Assembly (NCBI GenBank): GCA_900317085.1
Contig: ONFJ01000006.1
Coordinates: 1-44,953 of the forward strand
Source of the DNA: an uncultured Eubacteriales bacterium
GTDB lineage: Bacteria; Bacillota; Clostridia; Oscillospirales; Acutalibacteraceae
DNA length: 44,953 nt
Direction of reading: 5' to 3'
Shown here: in pieces, positions 44,759-44,953 of the stretch
Position numbering within the stretch: the first letter of the stretch is position 1
Layout of the letters: each line of letters starts with the position of its first letter
The notes under the pieces: model-generated
Told to the model about the DNA's origin: nothing
Seen by the model: the letters and a program-made list of their open reading frames with translations, nothing else
Databases searched by the model: none
Translations under genes and position numbers: made by a program

Positions 44759-44953
44759 TCGGTGGATACCGCCTCTCCCGAGTGCTCACCGGGGTTCTGG
44801 ATGGGCTCTTTGTCCACCAGTTCCTCCATGGTGTGCCAGCCGAGGACCGCGCACTTGACACGGGACGGCATATGGGAGATGTCCCGAAGAGAACCGGCTT
44901 CCTCCAGCTCTTCGATCTCCTCCTCAGAGGCCTCTTTCTTGATCATCCGCACG
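44755..44953 (-). CDS. sufU: SufU-like iron-sulfur scaffold protein, 5' part missing
   Basis: Only the C-terminal 65 residues or so are inside the window. The frame is open to its right edge. The segment MPSRVKCAVLGWHTMEELV matches the conserved end of SufU (the P-x-R-I/V-K-C-A-x-L-x-W motif), including the last of its conserved cysteines. SufU shuttles sulfur or acts as zinc-dependent sulfurtransferase for the SUF iron-sulfur assembly machine. The tail after this motif (about 25 polar residues) is longer than in many SufU proteins. Its stop overlaps the start of the PLP enzyme gene. The sufBCDS genes would be expected further upstream, outside the window. Confidence 0.75.
   Translation of the reverse strand, partial: VRMIKKEASEEEIEELEEAGSLRDISHMPSRVKCAVLGWHTMEELVDKEPIQNPGEHSGEAVSTE

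Overview
The window is a G+C-rich, densely packed bacterial chromosome segment, with no rRNA, prophage or recognisable insertion sequence. Several features point to a Gram-positive Bacillota lineage, probably Clostridia close to Oscillospiraceae/Ruminococcaceae: a T-box leader, AGGAGG-type ribosome sites, a CarD-like regulator, a ClpE-type ATPase with an N-terminal zinc finger, an ECF transporter core, a DUF5711 protein, a SufU C-terminus and consensus sigma-A promoters. This placement is inferred from gene content, not measured.

Layout. A partial uracil-DNA glycosylase (1-609, +) converges on a three-gene unit of two small paralogous membrane proteins and a DUF362 protein. Next comes a minus-strand unit of acetyltransferase, phosphoglucomutase/phosphomannomutase, larB and a stand-alone larC C-terminal domain (3345-6829). 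Two tandem secreted SGNH hydrolases (6924-9311) and a tRNA cluster Gly-Arg-His-Gln (9570-9946) follow. Then come pgsA-clpE (10004-13004) and a long operon read ruvC-ruvA-ruvB-methyltransferase-ecfA1-ecfA2-ecfT-truA-DUF5711 (20870 down to 13097).

Branched-chain amino-acid synthesis occupies 21027-27310: T-box, ilvB, ilvN, ilvC, ilvD and a DUF815 ATPase. Divergent from it is a plus-strand redox triad (GlpA-like oxidoreductase, NAD/FAD oxidoreductase, DUF1667; 27846-30939), then a VTT-domain membrane protein. Minus-strand ftsH, a CarD-family gene and a nitrogen-assimilation pair gdhA-asnA follow. pyrG (+) has an attenuator-like leader. The right end holds lemA with a DUF2207 protein, and sufU (partial) overlapping a PLP-dependent 'aluminium resistance' enzyme.

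The most unusual part is 39567-40703, about 1.1 kb without a credible gene. It contains a G+C-rich, strongly foldable stretch, then seven 64-bp tandem units. Each unit encodes a hairpin, and the differences between units keep that hairpin paired only if the plus strand is the RNA. The array ends in a plus-strand terminator. Other intergenic elements with long inverted repeats lie at 3147-3309, 20234-20340, 32279-32480 and 43385-43467. Terminator-like hairpins sit in the leaders of gdhA and pyrG.
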